Source of the DNA: Sulfurovum sp. UBA1140
GTDB lineage: Bacteria > Campylobacterota > Campylobacteria > Campylobacterales > Sulfurovaceae
Direction: 5' to 3'
DNA length: 25,029 bases
Assembly: GCA_002311915.1 (NCBI GenBank)
Contig: DCAF01000026.1
Span: forward strand, 3,367-28,395
In this document: positions 7,471 to 15,856 of the stretch, piece after piece
Layout of the letters: the number at the start of each line of letters is the position of its first letter
Numbering within the stretch: the first letter of the stretch is position 1
The notes under the pieces: generated by a model
Told to the model about the DNA's origin: nothing
The model's database searches: none
What the model saw: only the letters and a program-made list of their open reading frames with translations
Position numbers and translations under genes: made by a program

Positions 7471-8916
7471 TTACGATGAACAACTCAACTTCTTATTTTT
7501 AAATATATCAGGAGTAGCCCCTGCCCAGTGTTCAAACTCTTTATGTTCAGCATAGGGGTCTTGAGCAATATTAAATAGACTCTCTACCAAGCTGTAATCC
7601 CCCTGTTCTGCTATGGTGATGGCTTCTTGTAACATATAATTTTTAAGCACATATTTGGGGTTGGTTTTAAGCATACGCTCTTGTCGTTCTTGGGTGGTGC
7701 TTCTGTTTCTGTTTAAGTGTTGGTCATAATTATCAAGCCAATCATTCATGGGCTGATGATAGAGTCCCAATTTTAAAAGAGCTGTTCTATCACTGTTATA
7801 ATGGCTTAATGTTCTAAAAAATAGTGTGTAGTCTACTCTTAACTTTTGTAACATACCAAACATCTCTTTAAAGTGTTCAAAGTCACTATCTTCGACCTCA
7901 TCAAGTCCTAGCTTTTCTCCCATCAAATAGAGAAAGTGACGGCTATAGAGTCGCCCATAATGTTTAATAACACTCTCCATTTTTTCTGTGCTAATAAGTG
8001 GAGCAAGTGCTACCATTAAGGCTCGTAGGTTCCATTCTCCAATTCGTGGTTGGTTTCCAAAACTGTAACGCCCATTTTTATCGGTATGGTTACAGATGTA
8101 ATTGGTGTTGTAGTCATCTAAAAAGGCATAAGGACCATAATCAATGGTTAACCCTGCAATGGACATATTGTCGGTGTTCATTACTCCATGATTAAAGCCC
8201 ACTGCTTGCCACTCTGCCATTAATCTAGCTGTTTTACCCATTATTTCCATAAAAAAATAGAGGTATCGGTCATTTTCATCTAAGAGATGTGGATAGGACT
8301 CTGCAATAGCATAATCAGCCAAGGCTTCTAACTCTTTTAAGTTTTTAGTGTGTGAAAAATACTCAAAAGTCCCAAAGCGAATCCAAGAAGGTGACAGACG
8401 AAGTACAATCGAGGCTTTCTCCCACTGCTCTCGTATTACCTCTTGTTCTGAACCAATAATACCCAAGGCTCGGGTCGTCTCTATACCCAAACCGTGCATC
8501 GCTTCACTCATAAGGTATTCACGAATACTCGAACGTAAGACTGCTCTGCCATCGCCTGAACGAGAGTAGAGCGTCTTTCCTGCACCTTTAAGTTGAAGAT
8601 GTAGGTTATTAATAGTTCCTATGTTAATGGCACGTCCATCCCCAAGTCTTGGGACATAAAAACCAAATTGATGCCCTGCGTAACACATCGAAAAGCTCTC
8701 ACTCCCTTCAAGTTGAAGATTGCCGTTCATAAATTGAACAAACGCATCACTTTCTAAAGAAGCTTCATCTAAATTCAACATTTTTGCTACTTCTGCATTG
8801 GCATGAATTAAAAAAGGTTTTTTTAGAGGGGTCGGCTTTACTCGGTCATAACAGAGGTCTGGCAATGCGAGATAGGGATTGGTTAATTTTATTGTATTAA
8901 GTTTCATAGTATCCAT
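7471..8916 (-). CDS. selO: protein adenylyltransferase SelO (YdiU/UPF0061)
   Basis: A 481-residue pseudokinase-fold enzyme that transfers AMP to Ser/Thr/Tyr of target proteins and is linked to redox stress. Family marks in order are YAGHQFGFYVPRLGDGRAI (about 79-97), GAGKTLYSRSGDGRAVLRSS, the metal-binding region NHGVMNTDNMSI, and DYGPYAFLDDY. The C-terminus is KLSCSS, so Cys stands where eukaryotic SELENOO has selenocysteine (CUSS). Length is normal. The start is ambiguous: ATG 8916 gives MDTMKL, while ATG 8907, five bases after a GGAT, has the slightly better ribosome binding site. The gene is divergent from carB and has 85 bases to trpB, so it is probably monocistronic. Confidence 0.96.
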   Translation of the reverse strand: MDTMKLNTIKLTNPYLALPDLCYDRVKPTPLKKPFLIHANAEVAKMLNLDEASLESDAFVQFMNGNLQLEGSESFSMCYAGHQFGFYVPRLGDGRAINIGTINNLHLQLKGAGKTLYSRSGDGRAVLRSSIREYLMSEAMHGLGIETTRALGIIGSEQEVIREQWEKASIVLRLSPSWIRFGTFEYFSHTKNLKELEALADYAIAESYPHLLDENDRYLYFFMEIMGKTARLMAEWQAVGFNHGVMNTDNMSIAGLTIDYGPYAFLDDYNTNYICNHTDKNGRYSFGNQPRIGEWNLRALMVALAPLISTEKMESVIKHYGRLYSRHFLYLMGEKLGLDEVEDSDFEHFKEMFGMLQKLRVDYTLFFRTLSHYNSDRTALLKLGLYHQPMNDWLDNYDQHLNRNRSTTQERQERMLKTNPKYVLKNYMLQEAITIAEQGDYSLVESLFNIAQDPYAEHKEFEHWAGATPDIFKNKKLSCSS

Positions 8917-8961
8917 ATTACATACTCAAACTTTCATATCACTTATTAAGCCCCTTTTTTG

Positions 8962-8967
8962 TATAAT
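8962..8967 (+). promoter_or_regulatory. -10 box of carB
   Basis: TATAAT follows a T-rich stretch, 49 bases before the carB ATG in the selO-carB divergent gap. The -35 region is weak. The remaining leader shows no strong hairpin or pyrimidine attenuator. Confidence 0.5.
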
Positions 8968-9016
8968 CCAAAAACTAAAAATGAACCCAAGCTATTGGGA
9001 TTAAGGGTACTTTTAC

Positions 9017-12000
9017 ATGCCAAAACGCACTGACATCAAAACCATTTTACTTATCGGCTCTGGACCAATTGTTATTGGACAAGCCTGTGAATTTGACTAC
9101 TCTGGAACACAAGCGGCCAAAACGCTAAAAGAGTTGGGCTATAGAGTTGTTCTTATCAACTCAAATCCTGCAACGATTATGACCGATCCTGAGTTTGCCG
9201 ATCGTACTTACATTGAACCCATTACTGCTGAGGTTATCAACAAAATTATTAAGCTAGAAAAAGTGGATGCCATCTTGCCTACCATGGGTGGACAAACTGC
9301 ACTCAATGTGGCGATGGATATGAATGAAGCGGGTATGTTTGAAGGTATAGAGTTTTTAGGTGCAACCCCTGATGCCATTAAAAAAGGTGAAGATCGACAT
9401 CTCTTTAATCAAGCGATGATTAAAATCGGTATGGATTTACCAAAAAGTGCCAACGCCTACACGCTTGAAGAGGCACTAAGGGTTGCTAAAGAGATTGGGT
9501 TTCCTGTTATTTCAAGAGCGTCATTTACCATGGCTGGTGGTGGTTCTGGTGTGGCGTATAACATTGACGAGTTCAAAAAACTTGCCCGAGAAGGTCTAGA
9601 TGCCTCACCTATTAATGAAATTGAAATCATGGAATCATTACTGGGTTGGAAAGAGTATGAGATGGAGGTTATCCGTGACAAAGCAGATAACTGTATCATC
9701 GTCTGTTCTATTGAAAACTTTGATCCTATGGGGGTACATACAGGGGACAGTATCACGATGGCTCCTGCATTGACCTTGACCGACAAAGAGTATCAAAACA
9801 TGAGAGATGCCTCTTTTAAGATTCTAAGAGAAGTGGGTGTAGATACAGGTGGGTCAAATGTTCAGTTCTCTATCAACCCTGATACAGGTCGGATGATTGT
9901 TATCGAGATGAATCCACGAGTAAGCCGAAGTTCAGCCTTGGCTTCAAAAGCAACGGGTTATCCTATTGCCAAAGTCGCCACACTCTTGGCTGTGGGTTAT
10001 ACACTCGATGAGATTAGCAATGATATTACAGGAACACCTGCCAGTTTTGAGCCTGTGATTGACTATATTGTTACCAAAATCCCACGATTTACATTCGAGA
10101 AGTTCCCTGCTGCTGACTCTACGCTTACCACCGCGATGAAATCGGTGGGTGAAGTGATGAGCATGGGAAGAACCTTTAAAGAGTCGTTCCAAAAGGCACT
10201 TGTCTCTCTTGAGACAGGATTGAGTGGTTTTAATTTTATGGATTGTGATGAGGATGAGTTGGTTCGTGAGATTCGACGACCCAATGAGAATCGAATGCTT
10301 TATGTTTATGAAGGCTTAAGAAGAGGGATGACCCCCGATGAGATATTTGACATCTGTAAAATAGACAGATGGTATCTGTATCAGTTTGAAGAGCTGGTAG
10401 CCGAAGAGAAGATGATGGATATTGCTCTGTTGTCTGATGAGGTACGACTGCGAAAAGTGAAGTCTGATGGTTTTTCTGATACGATGATTGCCACCGTGAT
10501 TAACAAAAATGAGGGGATGAGCTTCTCTGAAAATGACATCTATAATGCACGAGAAAAATTGGGTGTATTGTTGGAGTACAATGAGGTAGATACCTGTTCA
10601 GCAGAGTTTGAAGCCTTAACCCCCTATCTCTACTCGACAACAAATATCACCAAGCTTCCAAAAAGTAGGTTCGGTAACACCGAACAAAAAGATAAAAAGG
10701 TGCTAGTTATCGGTGGAGGACCTAATCGAATTGGTCAAGGAATCGAGTTTGACTACTGCTGTGTTCACGCTGCTTTTGCGTTAGCAGATATGGGTGTCAA
10801 ATCAATTATGTACAACTGTAATCCTGAGACGGTTTCGACCGATTATGACACTTCTGATATTTTATACTTTGAGCCGATAGATTTTGAACATGTGCGAAAT
10901 GTTATCGAAGTGGAAAAACCTGATGGGGTGATTGTTCACTTTGGGGGGCAGACCCCATTGAAGTTGGCAAAAGCGTTAACAGCCATTGGGGCGAATATCT
11001 CTGGAACCACAGCGAAAGTAATTGACTTGACAGAAGACAGAGAGCTGTTTTCTGATTTTATCAATAAATTGGGTTTAAAACAGCCAAACAATGGTACCGT
11101 TTTTGCCAAAGATGAAGCGATAGCAGTAGCCAATCGTATCGGTTACCCTGTACTGGTGCGACCAAGTTTTGTTTTGGGTGGAAGAGGGATGAAAATTGTC
11201 TATTCTGATAGTGAAATAAAAGAGTATATGGATGAGGCTGTTTCTGTCTCTAACGATGCTCCTGTATTGATTGATAAGTTCTTAAACAACGCCATTGAGT
11301 TGGATGTTGATGCGATTTGTGACGGCACAGAGGTCTATATTGGCTCGGTCATGCAACATATCGAAGAGGCAGGGATTCACTCTGGTGATTCTGCTTGTTC
11401 CTTGCCAACCATTTCACTCTCTGATAAACTACTCGAAGAGGTTAAAGAGCAGACGGCCAATATCGCTCTTGGTTTGGGTGTTGTGGGTCTGATGAATATC
11501 CAGTATGCAATTTTTGAAGATGAGGTTTACCTGATAGAAGTTAATCCAAGAGCTTCAAGAACGGTTCCATTTGTATCTAAAGCAACGGGTGTTCCTTTGG
11601 CAAAAGTAGCGACCCGAGTGATGATTCAAGGTGATTTAAGAGAGTCACTGAAATTCTATGATACCTTTAATGTGGTGAATTTTGATAAAAAAATCATGGA
11701 GCCAAACCTTAAGGGTCATGTAGCCGTTAAAGAGGCAGTTTTTCCATTCAATAAACTGCCAGGTTCTGACCTACTTCTAGGGCCAGAGATGAAGTCAACA
11801 GGTGAAGTGATGGGTATAAGTGATAGCTTTGGTATGAGTTTTGCCAAGAGTCAGTTTGCTGCAAAAAATAACATTCCACTAGAGGGTAAAATCTTTATCT
11901 CTTTAGCAGATAGTGATAAACCTTTTGTGGGTGAGATTGGTAAATCCTTTACCGATTTAGGATTTGAGATAGTCGCAACTGGGGGGACCCACAAGGCACT

Positions 12001-12283
12001 TGAAAAGGCTGGTGTGGTCTCCACTAAAGTGCTTAAAATCTCTGAGGGTCGTCCCAATATTGATGATATGATTAAAAATCAAGAGATTGTTATTGCGATT
12101 AATACCAGTGAAGAGCAAGGGGCAAAACTGGATGGTAAAACCATTCGTCAATCGGTACTAAGAGCCAATGTGGCTTATTTTACGACCATCTCGGCAGCGA
12201 AAGCCACGGCTTTGGCGATTAAAGAGTTGCAGGTGTCTGGTGGTGAGTTGGAGCCTAAGGCGTTGCAGGATTATTTGAATTAA
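9017..12283 (+). CDS. carB: carbamoyl phosphate synthase large subunit
   Basis: A 1088-residue enzyme that makes carbamoyl phosphate from bicarbonate, two ATP and glutamine-derived ammonia, for arginine and pyrimidine synthesis. The two homologous halves are evident: each starts with a GSGPIVIGQ/GGGPNRIGQGIEFDY motif, followed by an ATP-grasp domain (first around 130-400, second around 680-940) with E-x-NPR motifs (IEMNPRVSRSSALASKATG; IEVNPRASRTVPFVSKATG). The C-terminal MGS-like regulatory domain (about 950-1080) contains ATGGTHKAL and GRPNIDDMI. Length fits the bacterial family. The small subunit carA is not in the window. A weak AAGGG precedes the start. A YrdC-like gene follows in the same frame directly after the stop codon. 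Confidence 0.99.
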   Translation: MPKRTDIKTILLIGSGPIVIGQACEFDYSGTQAAKTLKELGYRVVLINSNPATIMTDPEFADRTYIEPITAEVINKIIKLEKVDAILPTMGGQTALNVAMDMNEAGMFEGIEFLGATPDAIKKGEDRHLFNQAMIKIGMDLPKSANAYTLEEALRVAKEIGFPVISRASFTMAGGGSGVAYNIDEFKKLAREGLDASPINEIEIMESLLGWKEYEMEVIRDKADNCIIVCSIENFDPMGVHTGDSITMAPALTLTDKEYQNMRDASFKILREVGVDTGGSNVQFSINPDTGRMIVIEMNPRVSRSSALASKATGYPIAKVATLLAVGYTLDEISNDITGTPASFEPVIDYIVTKIPRFTFEKFPAADSTLTTAMKSVGEVMSMGRTFKESFQKALVSLETGLSGFNFMDCDEDELVREIRRPNENRMLYVYEGLRRGMTPDEIFDICKIDRWYLYQFEELVAEEKMMDIALLSDEVRLRKVKSDGFSDTMIATVINKNEGMSFSENDIYNAREKLGVLLEYNEVDTCSAEFEALTPYLYSTTNITKLPKSRFGNTEQKDKKVLVIGGGPNRIGQGIEFDYCCVHAAFALADMGVKSIMYNCNPETVSTDYDTSDILYFEPIDFEHVRNVIEVEKPDGVIVHFGGQTPLKLAKALTAIGANISGTTAKVIDLTEDRELFSDFINKLGLKQPNNGTVFAKDEAIAVANRIGYPVLVRPSFVLGGRGMKIVYSDSEIKEYMDEAVSVSNDAPVLIDKFLNNAIELDVDAICDGTEVYIGSVMQHIEEAGIHSGDSACSLPTISLSDKLLEEVKEQTANIALGLGVVGLMNIQYAIFEDEVYLIEVNPRASRTVPFVSKATGVPLAKVATRVMIQGDLRESLKFYDTFNVVNFDKKIMEPNLKGHVAVKEAVFPFNKLPGSDLLLGPEMKSTGEVMGISDSFGMSFAKSQFAAKNNIPLEGKIFISLADSDKPFVGEIGKSFTDLGFEIVATGGTHKALEKAGVVSTKVLKISEGRPNIDDMIKNQEIVIAINTSEEQGAKLDGKTIRQSVLRANVAYFTTISAAKATALAIKELQVSGGELEPKALQDYLN

Positions 12284-12721
12284 TTGAATAATCTTCTATT
12301 TTTAACCAAAACCGATACCACCATCGGTTTTGTATCTCAAGATGCTTCTAAAATTGACCAAGCCAAAGAACGACTGCCGAACAAACACTATATTCGAGCA
12401 GTTAATTCACTACGCACACTACAATCATTTACTCGAGTTCCTAGTTGGCATAAAAATAGAGTAAGACGCTCAAAACGTACCACTTTTATTATGCCAAACG
12501 GTCACTCTTTTCGGGTAGTAAAAGATTGTGAACATAATTTACTACTAGACAGGTTAAAGTGGGTCTATAGCTCTTCGGCTAATCTTAGTGGATTTGAGTA
12601 TGATAAGGGGTATGTGCAACGGGTAAGCGAGGTAATAATTAGCTCTAAAGCTTCATCAGATAAAGGGGAAGCTTCGAGTATCTATCGGTTGGGGCAAATG
12701 ACTATCCAACGGATTAGATAG
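12284..12721 (+). CDS. short Sua5/YciO/YrdC-like protein (probable t6A synthesis)
   Basis: A 145-residue protein with the landmarks of the YrdC fold: KTDTTIGFVSQDA at 9-21, SKRTTFIMPNG around 63-73 (equivalent to the GP-x-T-x-I strand), and SSSANLSG around 96-103. YrdC/TsaC joins threonine, bicarbonate and ATP to threonylcarbamoyl-AMP for the t6A base of tRNA. It is shorter than E. coli TsaC (190 residues), and the K-x-R-P motif is not recognisable; NKHYIRAVNS stands in that place. It starts at TTG directly after the carB TAA and in the same frame, with AGGA 13 bases upstream. No other start lies before the conserved TDTT motif. Both neighbours use bicarbonate and ATP, so co-expression makes sense. 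Activity is inferred. Confidence 0.8.
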   Translation: MNNLLFLTKTDTTIGFVSQDASKIDQAKERLPNKHYIRAVNSLRTLQSFTRVPSWHKNRVRRSKRTTFIMPNGHSFRVVKDCEHNLLLDRLKWVYSSSANLSGFEYDKGYVQRVSEVIISSKASSDKGEASSIYRLGQMTIQRIR

Positions 12722-12725
12722 TCAT
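12698..12725. repeat. 9-bp inverted repeat at the end of the YrdC-like gene
   Basis: ATGACTATC (12698-12706) pairs with GATAGTCAT (12717-12725) around a 10-nt loop, spanning the stop codon in the 11-base gap to a convergent gene. No T run follows on either strand, so a terminator role is only possible. Confidence 0.35.
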
Positions 12726-12732
12726 AAAAATA

Positions 12733-13788
12733 TTATTTAGTCTGCTTTATCATATCTGTAAAAGTGGATAGTGATATAAGTGCCAACTCAATATCTCGTC
12801 CCACTGAACTTTCTGCTTGGGCAATTATTGTTTGACAAAACTTTAAATCTTCATCTTTGCTAAAGATTAAAATATCTGCTCCAGAATCTAAAGCATCAAG
12901 TAGCATGGTTCCTGCTTTTTGATAGGCCATCGTTGGGTTTGAGTTAAGCAATGTTTGACCTGCTAACTTGGTAGACATATCAAAGTTGATAAATGTCCCA
13001 ATTTTATTGGCATCTGTTTGGGTTGTGTTTAGCAATTCAGAAGCGTTGTTATCACCTATATAAAGAGCCATGCTCTGATCTTTTAAAGATTCAACACTAT
13101 TTTCTATTTTCATTTTATCAAGGCATTTAGATTTAAGTTTATCAAGAAGTGAAGGCTTATATATATTGTTAATCTCCTTTTTTAGCTCTTGAATAGTTTG
13201 TGTATAATCCTCTCCGTCAAAAAGATTGTTCTCATACTCACAACAGACAATACCTTCAAACTCATCATTAATGGCAGTTAAAATTGCCTCTTTATGCTCC
13301 GAACCATCTTTAATCAATTTTGATGCCAAAATTAAAATGGCATCACCAATATACTCATGGTTATAGTTAAATGTCTCTGAAGCATAATGAACAGGATAGA
13401 GTGTTAAGTAGTATGCCAAATCCTCTTTGGTGGTGTAGTGACCCAATACTCTTCTAAATTGGTGCATGAAGTCATGATTGTTTAGTATTAGACCGTTGTC
13501 CGAACGATAGGTTAGTGCAGGGTCAATTTGCAGTTGGGTTCCTAGTTTTTCAATAATGGTTGAGACCTGCTCGTCTCCTGTTACCATTAAGTTATTTACT
13601 CGAAAAATTAAATCTTTATCAGGATAAGAGAAATCAGGATTCTCTTCTTGAATCATGGCAAGAATCTCTTTAAGATTCATCTCTTTATTGACACTAAAAG
13701 TAAAGTTTTTATAATAAGGAAGATAGTCGGTTTTGGCGTTAAAAAAGAACGCTCTAATCGTTAATTCTAATTGATTTTCAAATGGCAT
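12733..13788 (-). CDS. DUF5644-like protein: SdhB-like and CCG-like domains without cluster cysteines
   Basis: The start is set at ATG 13788 because AAGGA lies six bases before it; an in-frame ATG at 13830 would add 14 unlikely residues. The protein has 351 residues. Residues 8-31 (LTIRAFFFNAKTDYLPYY...) match SdhB residues 12-35 of the neighbouring gene almost position by position, but the loop that carries the [2Fe-2S] cysteines is shortened to PDKDLIF. The middle (about 110-200) aligns loosely with the SdhB helical domain, with its CxxCxxCxxxCP sites gone. Residues 241-348 match SdhE: ALYIGD for ALFTGC, LAG for CCG, KDED for CPLC, and GRDIEL for GRDINL. It therefore reads as a fused, non-redox paralogue of SdhB and SdhE. 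A terminator separates it from sdhE. A structural or assembly role is inferred. Confidence 0.85.
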   Translation of the reverse strand: MPFENQLELTIRAFFFNAKTDYLPYYKNFTFSVNKEMNLKEILAMIQEENPDFSYPDKDLIFRVNNLMVTGDEQVSTIIEKLGTQLQIDPALTYRSDNGLILNNHDFMHQFRRVLGHYTTKEDLAYYLTLYPVHYASETFNYNHEYIGDAILILASKLIKDGSEHKEAILTAINDEFEGIVCCEYENNLFDGEDYTQTIQELKKEINNIYKPSLLDKLKSKCLDKMKIENSVESLKDQSMALYIGDNNASELLNTTQTDANKIGTFINFDMSTKLAGQTLLNSNPTMAYQKAGTMLLDALDSGADILIFSKDEDLKFCQTIIAQAESSVGRDIELALISLSTFTDMIKQTK

Positions 13789-13905
13789 TTTTATTCCTTG
13801 ATTTTTGAATATTTGCATCAAGTATATCAAATTGTCAGAAATATACGCCTATAATGTAAGGTTTTTGCCATAAAAATGGGGGGGTGTGAAGATTTTTAAC
13901 GCCAA

Positions 13906-13934
13906 AAGAGAGAACCACGAAGGTTCAATCTCTT
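13906..13934 (-). terminator. Rho-independent terminator of the sdhABE operon
   Basis: On the minus strand the stem AAGAGA-TT-GAACC / GGTTC-TCTCTT, with a two-base bulge and a five-base loop, ends in TTTT six bases after the sdhE stop. It separates sdhE from the DUF5644-like gene, which then needs its own promoter; no clear one is visible in 13789-13905. Confidence 0.65.
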
Positions 13935-13939
13935 AAGTG

Positions 13940-14830
13940 TTACGCTTCGGCAAATACCTGAGTCGCTTTAGAGACATGGAAGTTAAGTCCAAGCTCTTTC
14001 TCTGTAGCACCAAGAGCCAGTGCTACCATCTGTGGCATATGCAGAACAGGAAGATTTATATCTCTACCCATTACTTTAGCCACATCATCTTGATAGGTAT
14101 CCATTTTAAGGTGACACAATGGACACGGAGTTACCACCATCTCTGCATTGTTATCAATGGCATCAACCAGTGCATTACCTGCTAAAACTTCTGAAGTATG
14201 GTTGGCTTGAAGTTCCACGTGGAAACCACAACATTTGTTTTTACTCTCGTAATCAACAGGGTGACCCTCTAGTGCTTCAATCAAGCTATCAAGTGATGTT
14301 GGGTTATAAGAGTTTTCACCGTTGTTGCTTCCGTGATGAAGCTCTGATGGTCTGATATTGTGACAACCATAGAATGGTGCGATATTAAAGTTACTTAGGG
14401 GTGTGGTTACTTTACTTTTAATATTGTCCAGTCCATACTCATCTACCAAACAGTATAAGAAGTGTTTAATCTCTGATGTACCTTTGTACTCTAATCCTAC
14501 CTCTTTAAGCTTCTCGTTGACCCTTGCTTTTAAATCAGCATTGGTATCAAGAGCATGTTTGGTCATGGCAGAGTTGAGTTGACAAGTGTTACAAATCGTA
14601 ATCATGGTCAAACCCAATTTTTCGGCGTAACAGATATTTCTAGCATTAAGTACGTGGGCTAAAAACTCATCAAAATCTTGCAAATGAGACGCTCCACAGC
14701 ATGAAGCCTCTTCTAAAATAGTGATTTCAATTCCTAACTTATCGGCTACTGCAAGAGTAGATGACAGTAATTCTGGTGTTGATTGTTTGGCTGTACAACC
14801 TGTAAATAGTGCATATTTTAATTGGCTCAT
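13940..14830 (-). CDS. sdhE: SdhE/MfrE-type subunit with two CCG domains (HdrB-like)
   Basis: A 296-residue quinone-side subunit of class E succinate:quinone reductases, related to heterodisulfide reductase HdrB. Two cysteine-rich CCG domains are visible: C12 with CCG at 44-46 and CNTC at 80-83, then C156 with CCG at 200-202 and CPLC at 236-239. Such domains bind an unusual Fe-S cluster in HdrB. There is no signal peptide or transmembrane helix, so it is probably a peripheral membrane protein. It starts nine bases after sdhB, with AAGGAG overlapping the sdhB stop, and a terminator follows. In Wolinella and Campylobacter the equivalent complex reduces fumarate with methylmenaquinol. The direction of the reaction here is not visible from sequence. 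Confidence 0.93.
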   Translation of the reverse strand: MSQLKYALFTGCTAKQSTPELLSSTLAVADKLGIEITILEEASCCGASHLQDFDEFLAHVLNARNICYAEKLGLTMITICNTCQLNSAMTKHALDTNADLKARVNEKLKEVGLEYKGTSEIKHFLYCLVDEYGLDNIKSKVTTPLSNFNIAPFYGCHNIRPSELHHGSNNGENSYNPTSLDSLIEALEGHPVDYESKNKCCGFHVELQANHTSEVLAGNALVDAIDNNAEMVVTPCPLCHLKMDTYQDDVAKVMGRDINLPVLHMPQMVALALGATEKELGLNFHVSKATQVFAEA

Positions 14831-14839
14831 CTTTTCTCC

Positions 14840-15844
14840 TTATAGCTTGTTGGTCATTGAGATTTCAATCAGTTTTTGAATCTCAGATAAATTTTTAGAT
14901 TTTGGTACATTGTCCACCCATGGAAGGGCATCATCCCAGTGGATTTTCCCTGCTTTAATCATCTTTATGGCTGTTTTCATATGCTTGTACATACCCAAGT
15001 ACCCCTCAGAATAGACCACAATATCGGCTTCATCAAGGAATCCATGTTTTTTGATTGAACGTACAAAACCTTCGGCATGTCTAGTGGCAATATTGCTTCT
15101 TGCTACTTTTTTCTCGAACTGTAGGTTATGAAGTTTGGTAATTTTTTCGATTGGGTTAATCTCTTTTGGACACGCTTCTGCACACTCAAAACATTTCACA
15201 CAATCCCAAACACCTTGACCCATTTCCGAGGTAAGTTCCAATCGCTCGATTCCTGCACTGTCTCGGGTATCTACGGTAAATCGGTACGCAGCCACAAAAG
15301 CAGCAGGACCAAAGAAGGCTTCATTTACCTCAAGAGCAGGGCAAGAGTAGTGACAAGCACCACACTGAATACACAAATCAGAGTCTAAAAAGTTATTAAA
15401 CTCTGCAATGCTCTGTTTGGTCTCATGCTCTGGATGTGGCTCAACATCGGTTACAACATAAGGCTTAACAGCTGAGTGCTTCTCCCAAAAGTCCCCTTTG
15501 TCAATAATCATATCTTTAACGGCTCTTTTTTTACTCTGTGGCTCTAAAGTAATGTCATTATTAAAGAGGTCAAGAAGCTCTATGGCATTTTGTTTACAAG
15601 CAAGAACGGCTTTTCCATTGACTTTAATGGCACAGGCTCCACAGATACCATGTCGGCAAGAGCGACGGTATGAAAATGAACCATCATGTTCCCATTTGAT
15701 TCGGTTCATAAGGTCAAGAACCAACTCATCTTGCCCCACTTCCATTTCGTACTCTTTGGTATAGGGGAGATAATCTGTTTCGATATTAAATCTAAACGCC
15801 TTTATAGTTACTTTTCTAGTTTTACTATTCTCTGTTTTTTGCAT
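14840..15844 (-). CDS. sdhB: succinate dehydrogenase/fumarate reductase iron-sulfur subunit
   Basis: The start is set at ATG 15844, five bases after an AAGGAGG, giving 334 residues. The ATG three bases earlier is too close to that site, and longer frames would run into sdhA. The N-terminal beta-grasp domain holds the [2Fe-2S] ligands C63, C68, C71 and C83 (CRHGICGAC...C). The helical domain carries two complete ferredoxin motifs: CIQCGACHYSCP (C158, 161, 164, 168) and CVKCFECAEACP (C215, 218, 221, 225). Classical FrdB/SdhB lacks one cysteine in the second motif and binds [3Fe-4S], so two [4Fe-4S] clusters are likely here, as in class E enzymes. It passes electrons from FAD in SdhA to SdhE. 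Confidence 0.96.
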   Translation of the reverse strand: MQKTENSKTRKVTIKAFRFNIETDYLPYTKEYEMEVGQDELVLDLMNRIKWEHDGSFSYRRSCRHGICGACAIKVNGKAVLACKQNAIELLDLFNNDITLEPQSKKRAVKDMIIDKGDFWEKHSAVKPYVVTDVEPHPEHETKQSIAEFNNFLDSDLCIQCGACHYSCPALEVNEAFFGPAAFVAAYRFTVDTRDSAGIERLELTSEMGQGVWDCVKCFECAEACPKEINPIEKITKLHNLQFEKKVARSNIATRHAEGFVRSIKKHGFLDEADIVVYSEGYLGMYKHMKTAIKMIKAGKIHWDDALPWVDNVPKSKNLSEIQKLIEISMTNKL

Positions 15845-15849
15845 CATGA

Positions 15850-15856
15850 CCTCCTT
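15850..15856 (-). promoter_or_regulatory. strong ribosome binding site that decides the sdhB start
   Basis: AAGGAGG on the minus strand overlaps the sdhA stop codon and lies five bases before the ATG at 15844 and only two before the ATG at 15847. This favours a start at MQKTENS over the longer in-frame readings. Confidence 0.8.

Noticed and set aside
13789..13830. Longer start for the DUF5644-like gene at 13830
   Set aside because: The extra 14 residues have no match to SdhB, and AAGGA precedes the ATG at 13788 at a proper distance.
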